A stretch of DNA of 64,000 bases from JAICQM01 sp963781555 (GCA_963781555.1 CAWAGB010000006.1:558001-622000); one strand, 5' to 3'. Shown: positions 9,372 to 18,620, numbered from the stretch's first letter. The notes: generated by a model from the letters alone, not told the origin. Program-made: numbers and translations.

Positions 9372-10046
9372 TCACTCCACTGGTTGTGCGACGTTGAAGG
9401 TGAGGTCGCGCTTGGTGGCGGGCACGACGATCGAGTCGGCCTCCCGGAGGCTGAGCGTCACCGCGGCGACCTGCTCGAGTTGGTTCTTGATGCCTCCCGG
9501 GCCGGTGATGGCGGCATACAGCTCCGCCGGGTCACCGATGGCACGCACCTGGAAGGTGGAGCCGATGGCCGTGCCGTCGATCACCACCGCGCTCTCCACG
9601 CCGGGCACCGCCACGGTCCGCCCGGTGATCCGGATGCCGTCAATGGTGATCGCCTCGGCGCGTGAGTTTCGCAGCTCGTTGAGGAGGTCGTTGACCGCGA
9701 TCCAGTCGAGGAAGCCATCCACGTCGATGACTACCCCGCGACCGCGCACAGCACCCAGGCCGGCGAAGGCGTTGACCTGGATGACCTCCTCCTCCCCGAG
9801 CTCGAGCTGGCTGATGCCCGCCGCCTCGGCCTCCTGGTAGCCGACGAGCTGCTCGCGCTGCGCAGCCAGACCGGCCTGCAGCTCGCGGTTGCGCAGGCTC
9901 AGGCTCTGGACGAGCCCGGAGAGCTCCTGCGGGCTGAGGGTGCGCAGCTCGACCGGCCGTTGCTGGCTGCGCAGCTGTCCCACGAGAAGCAGGCCGATGA
10001 GGAGGGCCACACCAAAGAGGCTCAGCTGGGCGAAGCGATTGCGCAT
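9372..10046 (-). CDS. DUF881 family membrane-anchored protein (second copy)
   Basis: A 224-residue protein with one N-terminal membrane helix (about residues 7-24), a short coiled-coil stretch (about 35-75) and a DUF881 domain (about 85-220). Clues are GRGVVIDVDGF, L-L-N-E-L-R-N-S-R-A-E-A-I-T-I-D-G-I-R-I and the Asn/Asp-rich turns. The ATG at 10046 abuts the stop of the preceding DUF881 gene. Tandem DUF881 genes are common near cell-division genes in Gram-positive bacteria; the function is unknown. Confidence 0.85.
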   Translation of the reverse strand: MRNRFAQLSLFGVALLIGLLLVGQLRSQQRPVELRTLSPQELSGLVQSLSLRNRELQAGLAAQREQLVGYQEAEAAGISQLELGEEEVIQVNAFAGLGAVRGRGVVIDVDGFLDWIAVNDLLNELRNSRAEAITIDGIRITGRTVAVPGVESAVVIDGTAIGSTFQVRAIGDPAELYAAITGPGGIKNQLEQVAAVTLSLREADSIVVPATKRDLTFNVAQPVE

Positions 10047-10834
10047 CAGCTGGGGTCCTCGGCGCGCACCGGCACGCCCTCGCGGAAGCGCGTACCCCCG
10101 ACAAACCCGCTGATCTGGACATCGTCCATGGGTGCCCACGCGTACTCCAGCCCGAACGACTCGACACGCGCCTGGACGGTCGAGAGGAACGATGGATGCG
10201 TCTCGAAGCCGACGAGCTGGTCCCGTGGCCCAATCGCCTGGATCACGAACGGTGGCTGCAGATAGCTGTCGTTGACAAGCACCGGATTGCCGACCGCGCG
10301 GATGGAAGTGGTGGAGACGATGCGCGCGCCGTTGATGCTGATTGCCTCGGCGCCCGACGCCCACAGCGCCACCACGATGGCGCGCAGGTCCTCGGCGAGG
10401 ACGAGGTAGTTGGCCACCGACTCGCCGGGTGGCACCTCGCGCTGCGAATCGGCGATCTCGATCTGCACCCCCGGCCCGTGGACCGCGGTCAGGCCCGCAG
10501 CTGCGCGCGCGGCCGCCAGGCGGGCATTGAGGTCCGCCAGATCCGCCTCGGAACCGGGGGCGGACGCCTGGAATGCCTCGATCTGCTGGTTGACTGTCGC
10601 AAGCGTGGCCTGGAGGGTCTGCTGCTCCCCCTCCAGCGCGCGCACCTGGTCGGCCAGCACCTGCTGGGCAGATGTGGTGAACGCGTTGCGCTCCACCGAC
10701 GAGTTGAACTGCGCGGCACCCACGAAGCCGATGGTGGCGAGCGCCATGGCCACACTGACGACCCACTGCGCACGCGTCGACATGCGACGCCGCCCGGGCC
10801 GGGCACCGCGATGCATGGCGCGGCTGCTGCTCAT
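10046..10834 (-). CDS. DUF881 family membrane-anchored protein (first copy)
   Basis: The product is 262 residues: a basic N-terminus, one membrane helix (about residues 24-42), a coiled coil (about 55-110, with repeated Q/E/L and A heptads) and a DUF881 domain with HGPGVQIEIADS, A-E-D-L-R-A-I-V and A-E-A-I-S-I-N-G-A-R-I. It shares topology with the downstream copy but is clearly diverged, so the two probably act as a pair. Its start overlaps the upstream peptidase stop by 4 bp. Confidence 0.85.
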   Translation of the reverse strand: MSSSRAMHRGARPGRRRMSTRAQWVVSVAMALATIGFVGAAQFNSSVERNAFTTSAQQVLADQVRALEGEQQTLQATLATVNQQIEAFQASAPGSEADLADLNARLAAARAAAGLTAVHGPGVQIEIADSQREVPPGESVANYLVLAEDLRAIVVALWASGAEAISINGARIVSTTSIRAVGNPVLVNDSYLQPPFVIQAIGPRDQLVGFETHPSFLSTVQARVESFGLEYAWAPMDDVQISGFVGGTRFREGVPVRAEDPS

Positions 10835-12138
10835 CGCCGGGCCGCCGCGCCACGGTTGCGGCGGCCGATCCAGGCGGCGGTGGCCACGCCCGCGAGCACG
10901 ACCAGGCCGATGATGGCCGGCAGCAGCGCTCCCCCGCTCGCACCGCGGTCGCCGCTCGGCGTCGGCTGCGGGTCACCGCTCGCTCGTGGGGCGCCCGAGG
11001 ACCCCGGCACGGTCACGTCGGATGGTGGAATCGGGCGCGGCGAGACCGGTTGCGGCGCATCGACACCGAACGCGTCGAAGAAGGCGGCGTACAGGTCGTC
11101 CGCCGGCGTGCCAGCTGCCGCCTCCAGTGCCTCGTCATCCGTGGCGCCGTCCCGATAGGCCGCCGTGAGGCGCGCGATCGCCGCCACCCCGTGCTCGTCA
11201 ATGAGCCGATCGACCATGACCGCGCCCTGCGCGTACGCCAGTCGCGCGCCGCGGTCGCCGATCGGGAACTGCTGGCTGATGGCGGGGAAGGCGAACAGCC
11301 CGTCACCCGCCTCGAATTCGACGAGCGAGCGCTCCACGTCCGCGTTCTGCTGCTCCGACCAGCTGGCGAAGCCCTCGTTGAGCCAGCGCGCCGGATCGTG
11401 GAACGGGTTGGCGGTCGCATCGCGGAAGACGACGTGGGTCACCTCGTGGACGATCGCCGTCTCGAGGTACTCGTCCGGCCCACCGCCGAGCCACATGAAG
11501 ATCGTGCGCAGCTCCGGGTAGGTTGCCGCCCCGGTCCACTCGCGCGCCCCAGGCCCGAGGGCCCCGAAGAAGTCCTCCTGCGAGTCGTACACGAAGATGT
11601 CGATCGGGCCGGCCAGCTCATGGCCGAGCGTCGCTTCCGCGCGCGCGGCGCCCTCCGCGCTCAACTCACCGAAGCGTCGCGCCTTGGCCTCGGAGTCGCC
11701 GTACCAGTGGACGGTCGCCTGGCCGATGGTCGCGGTGCGCCAGTCGAGGCCGGCACGGTCATCGTCGTACAGCAGCTCCGCGGGGCTGCTGAGGGTCTGC
11801 GTGCTGCCCACCGTGGCGCGCCACCGGTACGTGATATGGGTGTTGGGGGTGACGTGGTCGCGGTCTGCGTCCCATCGGTAGGTAGCGGTGTCACCGGAGG
11901 CCTCCACCGGGGCCACGAAGACCGAGTCGTCGCCCGCGAAGTCGAGCAGCAGCTCCAGGCGGTCCGGCGCGCCGCCGCGCAGGTCGATGGTGAACGTCAT
12001 CTCGGTGCCGTACGTCGCGTCAGCGGTCGCTGGGCCGAATCCACTGAACGCGGCAGCCGGCGTGGCCAGCAGCACGGACAGGGCGGCGGCAAGCAGGGCG
12101 ACCGCGAGGAGCGGTCGCCATCGGTTCAGCCGTCCCAC
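10831..12138 (-). CDS. Membrane-anchored gluzincin peptidase (peptidase MA-like)
   Basis: This 435-residue protein has an N-terminal signal sequence ending near ATPAAA, a beta-rich N-domain, then the zinc motif H231-E-V-T-H235 with a downstream W-L-N-E-G-F-A-S-W glutamate helix, the gluzincin arrangement. The C-terminus has a Pro/Ser/Gly-rich linker, one membrane helix and an Arg-rich tail, so the catalytic domain should face outside. I chose the GTG at 12138 because GGGAGG lies 5 nt upstream. It overlaps the SBP stop by 13 bp. The substrate is unknown. Confidence 0.8.
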   Translation of the reverse strand: MGRLNRWRPLLAVALLAAALSVLLATPAAAFSGFGPATADATYGTEMTFTIDLRGGAPDRLELLLDFAGDDSVFVAPVEASGDTATYRWDADRDHVTPNTHITYRWRATVGSTQTLSSPAELLYDDDRAGLDWRTATIGQATVHWYGDSEAKARRFGELSAEGAARAEATLGHELAGPIDIFVYDSQEDFFGALGPGAREWTGAATYPELRTIFMWLGGGPDEYLETAIVHEVTHVVFRDATANPFHDPARWLNEGFASWSEQQNADVERSLVEFEAGDGLFAFPAISQQFPIGDRGARLAYAQGAVMVDRLIDEHGVAAIARLTAAYRDGATDDEALEAAAGTPADDLYAAFFDAFGVDAPQPVSPRPIPPSDVTVPGSSGAPRASGDPQPTPSGDRGASGGALLPAIIGLVVLAGVATAAWIGRRNRGAAARR

Positions 12139-13681
12139 GACAGCCTCCCGAAGTCGAGGAGGCCGATGGTCAGCTGTCCCGTGCCGCGCAGGCCGTCGCG
12201 CACCAGCCACCAGTTCTCGTCATATGACCACGGGATGAGCGGCGCCTCTTCGCGGACGCGGGCGTCAACGTCGGCGTAGGCGGCGGCCTGGGCGGCGGGC
12301 TCCTCCTGCTCGGCAGCCGCCTGGAGCAGGTCGACGAACGTGTCGTCGACCCAGCGACCGTTGTTATCCGGGGCGTTCGGCAGCAGCAGCAGGCCGTAGA
12401 GCGCGTGCGGCGACGGATAGTCGGCGATCCAGTTGATCGTGTAGACCTGCGGGGCGTCCGTACGCAGCACGCCGACGTAGTCGTTGAAGTCCATCACCTC
12501 GACGTCGATCGAGACCCCCAGGGTCTCCTCCCAGACGGCCACGGCCGGCGACACGTCCAGACCGGTGCCATTGACGGTGACGGTGCCGAGTGCCGACCCG
12601 GTGGCGTAACCCGCGTCTGCCAGCAAGGCCCGCGCCTCGTCGGCGTCCGCGGCCTCCGGCGCCCCGAACGTCTCGCCGGGCCACAGGGCCGGTGGCACGA
12701 TGCTGCCGGCCGGCCGTGCGCCCGTACCGGCGGAGAGCTCCACGAGCCGGGTGCGATCAAGCACCATGGCGAACGCGCGCCGCACCCGCGCATCGTCGAA
12801 GGGTGGGCGGGTGGTGTCGAAGGCGAAGTACTGGACCGACAGTGCCGCGCCGCGCTGCAGGCTCGGACCGAGCTCGCGGTCGTAGCTGATCCACGACGCG
12901 TCGAATGACGAGATCCCGGTAAGGTCGATGCGTCCGCCGGAGAAGGCGCTCGCCGCGTCGTCGTCCAGGCGGCCTATCCAGCGCACCTCGTCGATCGGCG
13001 GCGGACCGCCCACGTAGCGCTCGCTGGCGCGCAGTACGAGGTCGTCACCGTCCATGCCCTGGACGACGTACGGGCCGGAGCCGACGAAGCTCTCGGTCGT
13101 CTGCCACGTGTCATCCGTCCCGGCAGCCGGTGGCACGACGAAGGTCGCCGGGGTGGCGGTGATGGAGGGGAAGTAGCCCGCCGGATGAGCGAGCTCCACG
13201 ACCAGGGTGCGGTCGTCGGGGGCGCTGATCCCGACGCCCTCCTCCGCACCACCCGCCAGCCGGTCGCTAGCGCCGCGCACCACGGTGAGCATTCCCGGCG
13301 CGAAGGCGCCGACCGCCGGGTCGAGCAGGCGCAGCCACGAGCGGCGCACGTCCGCCGCACGCAGATCGCTGCCGTCGCTGAAGGTGAGACCGTCGCGGAG
13401 GGTGAAGGTGTACGTCAGCCCGTCGTCGCTGACCGTCCACGAATCGGCCAGCGACGGGTAGACGTTGCCCTCCTCGTCGAGGCGGGTGAGGCCCGCGTAG
13501 AGCTGCAGGAGCAGCTGCACGTCGGACGCGTCGGCGATGAAGGCCGGGTCCAGCGTCCCGATCTCGCCGCCGAGATAGCGGAGGGGCTCCCCGGCCGCAC
13601 GCGCGTCGCCGCGGACCCCCAGGGTCGTCACGATCAGCACCAGCGCCCCAGCACCGCCAGAGCGGCGGTCAGCCGGCGCAT
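12126..13681 (-). CDS. Family 5 peptide/nickel-type ABC substrate-binding protein, apparently frameshifted in its signal peptide
   Basis: About 518 residues if repaired. The mature part (E-P-L-R-Y-L-G-G-E-I-G-T-L-D-P onward) is a standard SBP_bac_5 protein of the DppA/OppA class, which captures extracellular peptides or related solutes. Starting at the GTG at 13640 gives only a half signal sequence. An ATG at 13681 gives MRRLTAALAVLG, and one extra base in the four-C run at 13646-13649 (plus strand) would join it in frame to ALVLIVTTLGVRGDARA, a perfect signal peptide. No permease or ATPase gene of this transporter type is adjacent, so it is an orphan here. Confidence 0.8.
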
Positions 13682-13793
13682 GACGTCACGTGGCGCATGC
13701 GGTCGGCGGTCGAAGGCAGCGCGCGGCCGCAGGGCGGGCGAGGGAGACGTGGGCCGGCACGGGGCATCCGGCGTGGCTGGGGCGCACGGCCGG

Positions 13794-13799
13794 TAGTAT
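13794..13799 (+). promoter_or_regulatory. Candidate -10 element for the 13809 gene
   Basis: TAGTAT ends 9 nt before the GTG at 13809, and no Shine-Dalgarno sequence is present. Transcription from the usual distance would begin at or within a few bases of the start codon. An overlapping TATAGG is an alternative. No clear -35 is seen. Confidence 0.4.
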
Positions 13800-13808
13800 A
13801 GGCGCCCT

Positions 13809-14345
13809 GTGCAGCACGTCCACGAGCACAAATTCGAGCCGCAGCCGGCCGGATCGCTCACCCTCCGCCAGTTCGTCGAATCGCTCCGCCGCTGGACGCC
13901 GGAGATGCGCCATATCGTCCAGATCGCGCTGACCCGGACCGAGGCGGAGCGGACGCAGTACCTGCAGCAGTTCCACGCCAACCACCACGAGCGCGAGCCC
14001 GGGAAGCTGGACAGCTTCGTGCGCTGGGCGTACTCCGACCCGCGGCTCGACCACATTCCCGCCCTGCTGGCGGAGATCGAGCGGCCCGAGTCGGACTACG
14101 TCGGCGGCATGGAGCACGAGGCGGAGGTGCTCGTCCGGATGCGGGGTGAGGGCAAGAGCGCAGCTCGGCGGGTCACGGACTACCTCTCGCTGCTCGGCAT
14201 CGAGGGAGCCGAGCCGGTCCGCGAGGCCATCACCCGGCTCCTGCCGGCGGGGACGCCACCGGAGGCGGTGCTGGCCACCATTCGCCTGATGCGACGCCGC
14301 TGGCTCGACATCTACGGCGACGATCACTTCTTCGCCGAGGACTGA
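13809..14345 (+). CDS. Conserved-looking hypothetical protein, 178 aa
   Basis: This soluble, alpha-helical protein of 178 residues starts with a His-rich stretch (V-H-E-H-K-F) and contains no motif I recognise. Its charged helices include a segment E-A-E-R-T-Q-Y-L-Q-Q-F-H and a C-terminal R-L-M-R-R-R-W. The chosen start is the GTG at 13809, very close downstream of a -10-like TAGTAT. It is followed after 3 bp by a membrane protein gene; the two form a short divergent unit beside the SBP operon. Function unknown. Confidence 0.6.
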   Translation: MQHVHEHKFEPQPAGSLTLRQFVESLRRWTPEMRHIVQIALTRTEAERTQYLQQFHANHHEREPGKLDSFVRWAYSDPRLDHIPALLAEIERPESDYVGGMEHEAEVLVRMRGEGKSAARRVTDYLSLLGIEGAEPVREAITRLLPAGTPPEAVLATIRLMRRRWLDIYGDDHFFAED

Positions 14346-14348
14346 CCG

Positions 14349-14966
14349 ATGCCGCTGCGGACTCTCGCCCGCCTGGTCCAGGCGGCCGGCCTGGCCGGCC
14401 TGCTCGCCGCCGTCGGCTTCGGGGCGGTCGGCGTGCCCACCCTGGCCAGCATCGACACGCTCATTGGTCAGTCCGACGCGACCCTCGGCACCGCCGCCGC
14501 GGCGGCGCGCAGAGCGGCGGACGCGTTCGACGGATTCGATGCCTCGCTGACCGAGGCCACCCGGGCGACGGATGACGCCGCAGCCCTCGCAGCGCGCAGC
14601 GCTCAGACCGCCCGCAACCTGGCCGGCGCCATGAGCATCAACGTCTTCGGCACGCAGCCGTTCGTGGGGCTGGCCGACCAGTTCGGCGCGAGCGCCGACG
14701 ACCTCGACGGCCTGGCGGGGACCCTGGCCACGATGCGCGGCGCGCTGGACGGCAACGGCGACGACCTGGCGGCGCTCCACGCGCAGCTCACCCGGCTCGC
14801 CGACGACATCGAGAAGCTGGCCGAGCCGCGCCGCATGCCGCCGCTCGTCCCGGTCGGGATCGGTCTGCTGATCCTGCTGGCCATCCAGGCCGGCGGCCTG
14901 CTCGCGGCGGGTGCCGCGCTCAGTCGACTCGATGCATCAGCCGCCGCAGCCGCACCAGGGCGATGA
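14349..14966 (+). CDS. Hypothetical membrane protein with helical extracytoplasmic domain
   Basis: The product has 205 residues: membrane helix (about 8-30), an Ala/Asp/Thr-rich helical region (about 40-155) with the look of a coiled coil or methyl-accepting-type linker, and a second membrane helix (about 165-190). No sensor or enzymatic motif is visible. Its last 47 bp overlap the 3' end of the convergent ABC permease. It is probably cotranscribed with the 178-aa gene 3 bp upstream. Confidence 0.55.
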   Translation: MPLRTLARLVQAAGLAGLLAAVGFGAVGVPTLASIDTLIGQSDATLGTAAAAARRAADAFDGFDASLTEATRATDDAAALAARSAQTARNLAGAMSINVFGTQPFVGLADQFGASADDLDGLAGTLATMRGALDGNGDDLAALHAQLTRLADDIEKLAEPRRMPPLVPVGIGLLILLAIQAGGLLAAGAALSRLDASAAAAAPGR

Positions 14967-16113
14967 CGTAAAACAGGACTCCGATTCCCGCCAGGGCCCC
15001 GAGCATCCACACCGAAGTCACCTCGCCGCGCAGCATTGCCTCCTGGAGCGTCGCGATGCCGTGGGTCACCGGCAGCGCATAGGCGACCGGCCGCACGGCA
15101 GGGATGAAGTCGTCGACCGGGAGGACGAAGCCGGAGAAGAAGACGCTCGCCAGCAGGACAAGCATGGAGAGCTGAACAGCCTGCCGCTCGGAGTCCGCGA
15201 TGAGCGAGATGAGGATCCCGAGTCCCAGCGAGGCGAAGGTGAGGAGGAGGACGATACCCACCAGGATCGGCCAGCCGCCTAGATTCGGCACGCCGAGCCA
15301 CGCGACCATGGCACCTCCGACCAGGGCGCTGACGACCAGGCTGAACGCGGCGTACGCGACGTACTTGCCGATCAGCAGCTCCGCGGAGTTCAGCGGCGAG
15401 ACGCGGTAGCGGTCCATCTGTCCCGAGAGCCGCTCACGGACCAGCGAGAGCGCGGTGAGCGTGATGGCAAGATGCTGGAGCACAAGGGCGAAGACCGCCG
15501 GCCCGAAGAAGGCGATCGTCGCAGGAGCCGTGGGCGCAACGTTGGTCTCCTGCGCCGTCGTCGGCTCCGCGACCACGTTCGGATCAAGTGTGATCGGCTC
15601 GCCCAGCTCGGCGTTGGCGATCGTGATTCCCTCCGCCGCCGCGCGCCGGATGATCTCCTGGTTCAGCTCGCCGACCATGATCTGCATGGCCAGGCGTGCC
15701 AGGCCATCGTCGAGCGGATCAACCTCGTTCCAGTAGACCTCGATCTCCGACTGCTCGCCGGCCTTGAGGCGTGCCTCCGCATCGGCCGGCGCGACCACCA
15801 CGATGGCGACCTTCTGGGCCCGCAGCCGCGCAAGCGCAGCGTCCTTGTCGGAGCCCACCTCCTGGATCGACATTCGGTCCTCGGTCATGTCCTGGTAGAA
15901 CGCGGGGTCGGTCGGCATGCTGCTGCCCGCCGGCAGCACGATGTCGGCGGTGAAGGGCCGGCGCTGGCCCTCGTAGCCGATGCCGAAGAGCAGCATCACC
16001 AGCAGCGGTCCGAGCACAAGCGTGGCGATGACGCCGGGGCGGCGGCGCAGCTCGCGCAGCTCCTTGCCGATGAACGAGCTGACCCGGATGAGGCTCTTGA
16101 GGATGCCGGTCAT
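14920..16113 (-). CDS. ABC-2 type exporter permease
   Basis: A 397-residue ABC-2 permease with the usual layout: one N-terminal membrane helix (R-P-G-V-I-A-T-L-V-L-G-P), a large extracytoplasmic domain (about residues 50-200), then five membrane helices. The segment R-E-R-L-S-G-Q-M-D-R-Y-R-V-S-P matches the coupling region of the ABC2_membrane family. With the ATPase gene next to it (4-bp ATGA overlap) it should form a drug- or lipid-type exporter. The substrate is unknown. It overlaps the plus-strand gene at 14920-14966 tail to tail. Confidence 0.9.
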   Translation of the reverse strand: MTGILKSLIRVSSFIGKELRELRRRPGVIATLVLGPLLVMLLFGIGYEGQRRPFTADIVLPAGSSMPTDPAFYQDMTEDRMSIQEVGSDKDAALARLRAQKVAIVVVAPADAEARLKAGEQSEIEVYWNEVDPLDDGLARLAMQIMVGELNQEIIRRAAAEGITIANAELGEPITLDPNVVAEPTTAQETNVAPTAPATIAFFGPAVFALVLQHLAITLTALSLVRERLSGQMDRYRVSPLNSAELLIGKYVAYAAFSLVVSALVGGAMVAWLGVPNLGGWPILVGIVLLLTFASLGLGILISLIADSERQAVQLSMLVLLASVFFSGFVLPVDDFIPAVRPVAYALPVTHGIATLQEAMLRGEVTSVWMLGALAGIGVLFYVIALVRLRRLMHRVD

Positions 16114-17081
16114 GCCACCGCCTCCCGCTCGGCCAGGTCGGCCGCGGTCGTGTCGCGCGCGTCGCGGTGGCGCTGCACCAGGGTGGTGAACATGTCGTCG
16201 TAGCTGGCCTGGTACTCCTCGATCTCGCGAACCTCCACGTTGGCCGCGCGCAGGGCATCCATGATTCGCGGCGACGCCGTGCCCGCGTCGTCGGTCACCA
16301 CGATGAGCCGGCGGCTGGTCACCTGGCGAACCTCGCGGACCCCCTCCACGGCCGTCAGCAGCTCCCCGTCGACCACGCCGAGGGTGTCGATCTCGAGCAC
16401 CTCGCCGCCGAGCGCCGAGCGCCGGAGCGCCTCCGGCTCGTCCAGGCCGATCAGCTCCCCCTCGGCGAGCAGCGCCACCCGGTCGCAGAACGTGGCCTCG
16501 CCAACGTACTGGGTGGTGACCATGAGCGTGGCTCCATCGTCACGCAGCCTGCGCAGCTCGTCCCAGATCGACTCGCGAAGGAGCGGGTCGATGCCGGCCG
16601 TCGGCTCGTCGATGAACAGAACGCGTGGGTTGTGCACCAGTGCACAGGCAAGCTCCAGACGGCGTTGCATCCCGCCCGAGAGGTCGCGCGCCGGTCGATG
16701 ACGGGCATCCCACAGGTCCACGACCCCGAGCCCGCGCTTGATCAGCTTCGAGCGCTTCCACCACGGCACGCCGAACAGCGCGGCGACGAAGTTCATGTTC
16801 TCGGCCGCGGTGAGGTCCGGATACAGGCTGAACAGCTGTGGCATGTAGGCGATCCGCTCGCGTGCCTGCCGGGTAAACTTGAGCGGGACCTGGCCCAGGA
16901 CGCTGAGCTCGCCCTCCGTGGGACCGAGCGTGCCGGTGAGCATCCGGATGATGGTCGTCTTGCCGGAGCCCGACGGTCCGATCATCCCGAGGATCGTGCC
17001 CTCGGGAACGCTGAGGCTCACGTTCTCGACGGCGCGCACGTCGCCGAAGCGGCGCGACACCGCGTCCATCCGGATGACCAT
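16110..17081 (-). CDS. ABC transporter ATP-binding protein
   Basis: This 323-residue ATPase has Walker A GPSGSGKTT, signature LSGGMQ and Walker B RVLFIDEPT, with a C-terminal extension of about 80 residues typical of ABC-2 drug exporter subunits (DrrA/NodI type). I chose the ATG at 17081, which gives M-V-I-R-M-D-A-V-S-R-R-F just before the nucleotide domain. The frame also runs to 17189, but those extra residues look like non-coding upstream sequence. It is coupled to the permease gene by a 4-bp overlap. Confidence 0.9.
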   Translation of the reverse strand: MVIRMDAVSRRFGDVRAVENVSLSVPEGTILGMIGPSGSGKTTIIRMLTGTLGPTEGELSVLGQVPLKFTRQARERIAYMPQLFSLYPDLTAAENMNFVAALFGVPWWKRSKLIKRGLGVVDLWDARHRPARDLSGGMQRRLELACALVHNPRVLFIDEPTAGIDPLLRESIWDELRRLRDDGATLMVTTQYVGEATFCDRVALLAEGELIGLDEPEALRRSALGGEVLEIDTLGVVDGELLTAVEGVREVRQVTSRRLIVVTDDAGTASPRIMDALRAANVEVREIEEYQASYDDMFTTLVQRHRDARDTTAADLAEREAVA

Positions 17082-17227
17082 CGAGGCGCCGACGGGTGGT
17101 GCGGATGACGCTTGCCGTGCCGTCGAGGGAGGAAGGGGTTGCATGCCCGCCCACAACGCAAGCGACGTGCCGGGTCCGGCACGCGCCATGCGGAGTGCAT
17201 CGGTCTACCCAGCACCGAGGAGGACCG

Positions 17228-17479
17228 ATGCCAGAGCTCGACGCGCAGGACCGCAAGGACCTGCGCAGCACCCAGTTCGCCTACGTCGACCGCGACGGTG
17301 GCGAGCACCTCCCGATCCACGACGAGAGCCACGTGCGCAACGCGATGGCGCGCTTCAACCAGACCGATTTCGAGTCGAAGGCCGCGAAGGAGCGGGCGCG
17401 GAAGAAGATCGTCGCCGCTGCAAAGCGCCACGGCATAGAGGTGAGCGACGACAGCGACGTTGCCCACCCCGCCGGCTGA
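17228..17479 (+). CDS. DUF6582 family small protein
   Basis: An 83-residue hydrophilic protein. F-A-Y-V-D-R-D-G-G-E-H-L-P-I-H-D-E, H-V-R-N-A-M-A-R-F-N-Q-T and the basic K-E-R-A-R-K-K-I stretch match the family I know as DUF6582, small proteins common in genomes with stress or DNA-repair islands. The start is fixed by GAGGAGG 4 nt before the ATG. It ends 3 bp before ku, so the two are probably cotranscribed. No function is established; Lys/Arg content would allow nucleic acid contact (inference). Confidence 0.75.
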   Translation: MPELDAQDRKDLRSTQFAYVDRDGGEHLPIHDESHVRNAMARFNQTDFESKAAKERARKKIVAAAKRHGIEVSDDSDVAHPAG

Positions 17480-17482
17480 CCG

Positions 17483-18337
17483 ATGCGCGCCATCTGGACC
17501 GGGGCGATCAGCTTCGGGATGGTCACCATCCCGGTGAAGCTGTATACCGCCACCCAGCCGAAGGACATCCGATTCCGGCTGCTCCACAAGACGGATAACG
17601 CCCCGATCGAGGAGAAGCGCTTCTGCACTGCGGACGGGAAGGAGGTCGCCTGGGACGACCTCGTTCGCGGGTACGAGGTGAGCAAGGGCGAGTACATCGT
17701 GCTGGAGCCGGAGGAGATCGAGGCGGCCAAGCCGGAGAGCAGCACGACCATCGCGATCGGTGACTTCGTGCCCGCTTCCGAAATCGACCCGGTCTACTTC
17801 GAGAAGAGCTACTTTCTCGAGCCGTCGGAGGTCGGGGCCAAGGCGTTCAGCCTGCTGCGCCGCGCCCTCGAGGAAACGGAGCGGCTCGCCCTTGCGCGCG
17901 TCACCATCCGGACCCGGGAGCGACTGGCCACGCTGCGCCCCTATGAGGACGCGCTGATGCTGGAGACGATGTTCTGGCCGGACGAGATACGCTCCACTGG
18001 AGCGCTCGACCTCCCCGAGGGAGCCGAGCGGGCCGTGCGCCCGAAGGAGCTGAAGATGGCCGAGAGCCTGGTCGCCAGTCTGGCCGACCGGTTCGATCCG
18101 TCCGCCTACACCGATACGTACCGCACCGCGCTGGAGGAGCTGATCGCAAGGCGGGAAAAGGGCGACACGCGCAATGCGAAGCGGCGCAAGGCAACCCCGA
18201 AGGTCATCGACCTGATGGAGGCACTGCAAGCCAGCGTGGACGCGTCCAAGGCCCGGAAGGCCACGTCGAAGACAAGGAACGCGTCACGGAAGACCGCCAG
18301 ATCCGCGAAGTCGCGGACGAAGCGCTCGGCAGCCTGA
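17483..18337 (+). CDS. ku: Non-homologous end-joining protein Ku
   Basis: The 284-residue bacterial Ku homodimer subunit binds broken DNA ends and recruits LigD. The start W-T-G-A-I-S-F-G-M-V-T-I-P-V-K-L-Y is the family signature, followed by the ring-forming beta-barrel domain. The last 45 residues are a Lys/Arg/Ser/Thr-rich tail, which in other bacterial Ku proteins affects DNA threading and ligase stimulation. No ligD lies in this window. It follows the DUF6582 gene by 3 bp. Confidence 0.95.
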   Translation: MRAIWTGAISFGMVTIPVKLYTATQPKDIRFRLLHKTDNAPIEEKRFCTADGKEVAWDDLVRGYEVSKGEYIVLEPEEIEAAKPESSTTIAIGDFVPASEIDPVYFEKSYFLEPSEVGAKAFSLLRRALEETERLALARVTIRTRERLATLRPYEDALMLETMFWPDEIRSTGALDLPEGAERAVRPKELKMAESLVASLADRFDPSAYTDTYRTALEELIARREKGDTRNAKRRKATPKVIDLMEALQASVDASKARKATSKTRNASRKTARSAKSRTKRSAA

Positions 18338-18342
18338 CGGGG

Positions 18343-18567
18343 CTAGTAGCGGTCGTCCTGCGGATCGACCTGCACGTCGGTAGCGCCGGGCTGCTGGTCC
18401 GGCGTCGCACCCGGCATGCTCGGTGGCTCCGTGGCCGGGGTGCCGTCGGGAGCGTCCTGCTCCATGACCCGCCGCTCGGCGGGAACGAAGGCGTCCTCGC
18501 TGTCTTCGGGCGTCAAGTCGCCCGTTGCGCCGGTCAGTGCCGCATCGGGTCGCTGCTCATCGCGCAT
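18343..18567 (-). CDS. Small acidic disordered protein
   Basis: A 74-residue protein dominated by Asp, Glu, Pro, Thr and Gln with no hydrophobic core, probably disordered. I chose the ATG at 18567 because GGAGG lies 8 nt upstream; the GTG at 18582 would put that site inside the gene. It converges on ku (5-bp gap) and follows a strong hairpin terminator. No function can be proposed beyond noting that it sits among other small stress-type genes. Confidence 0.45.
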   Translation of the reverse strand: MRDEQRPDAALTGATGDLTPEDSEDAFVPAERRVMEQDAPDGTPATEPPSMPGATPDQQPGATDVQVDPQDDRY

Positions 18568-18587
18568 CGCTGGTACCTCCACGAGGT

Positions 18588-18620
18588 GATCGGCCGGCGG
18601 GGAGACCCGCCGGCCGCATC
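18588..18620 (-). terminator. Strong hairpin after the SRPBCC gene
   Basis: CGGCCGGCGGG (18591-18601) pairs perfectly with CCCGCCGGCCG (18606-18616) around a GAGA tetraloop, and GAT/ATC extend the stem outside one bulged base. It begins just downstream of the stop at 18624. No T-run follows, so termination may be weak or factor-assisted. Confidence 0.6.
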
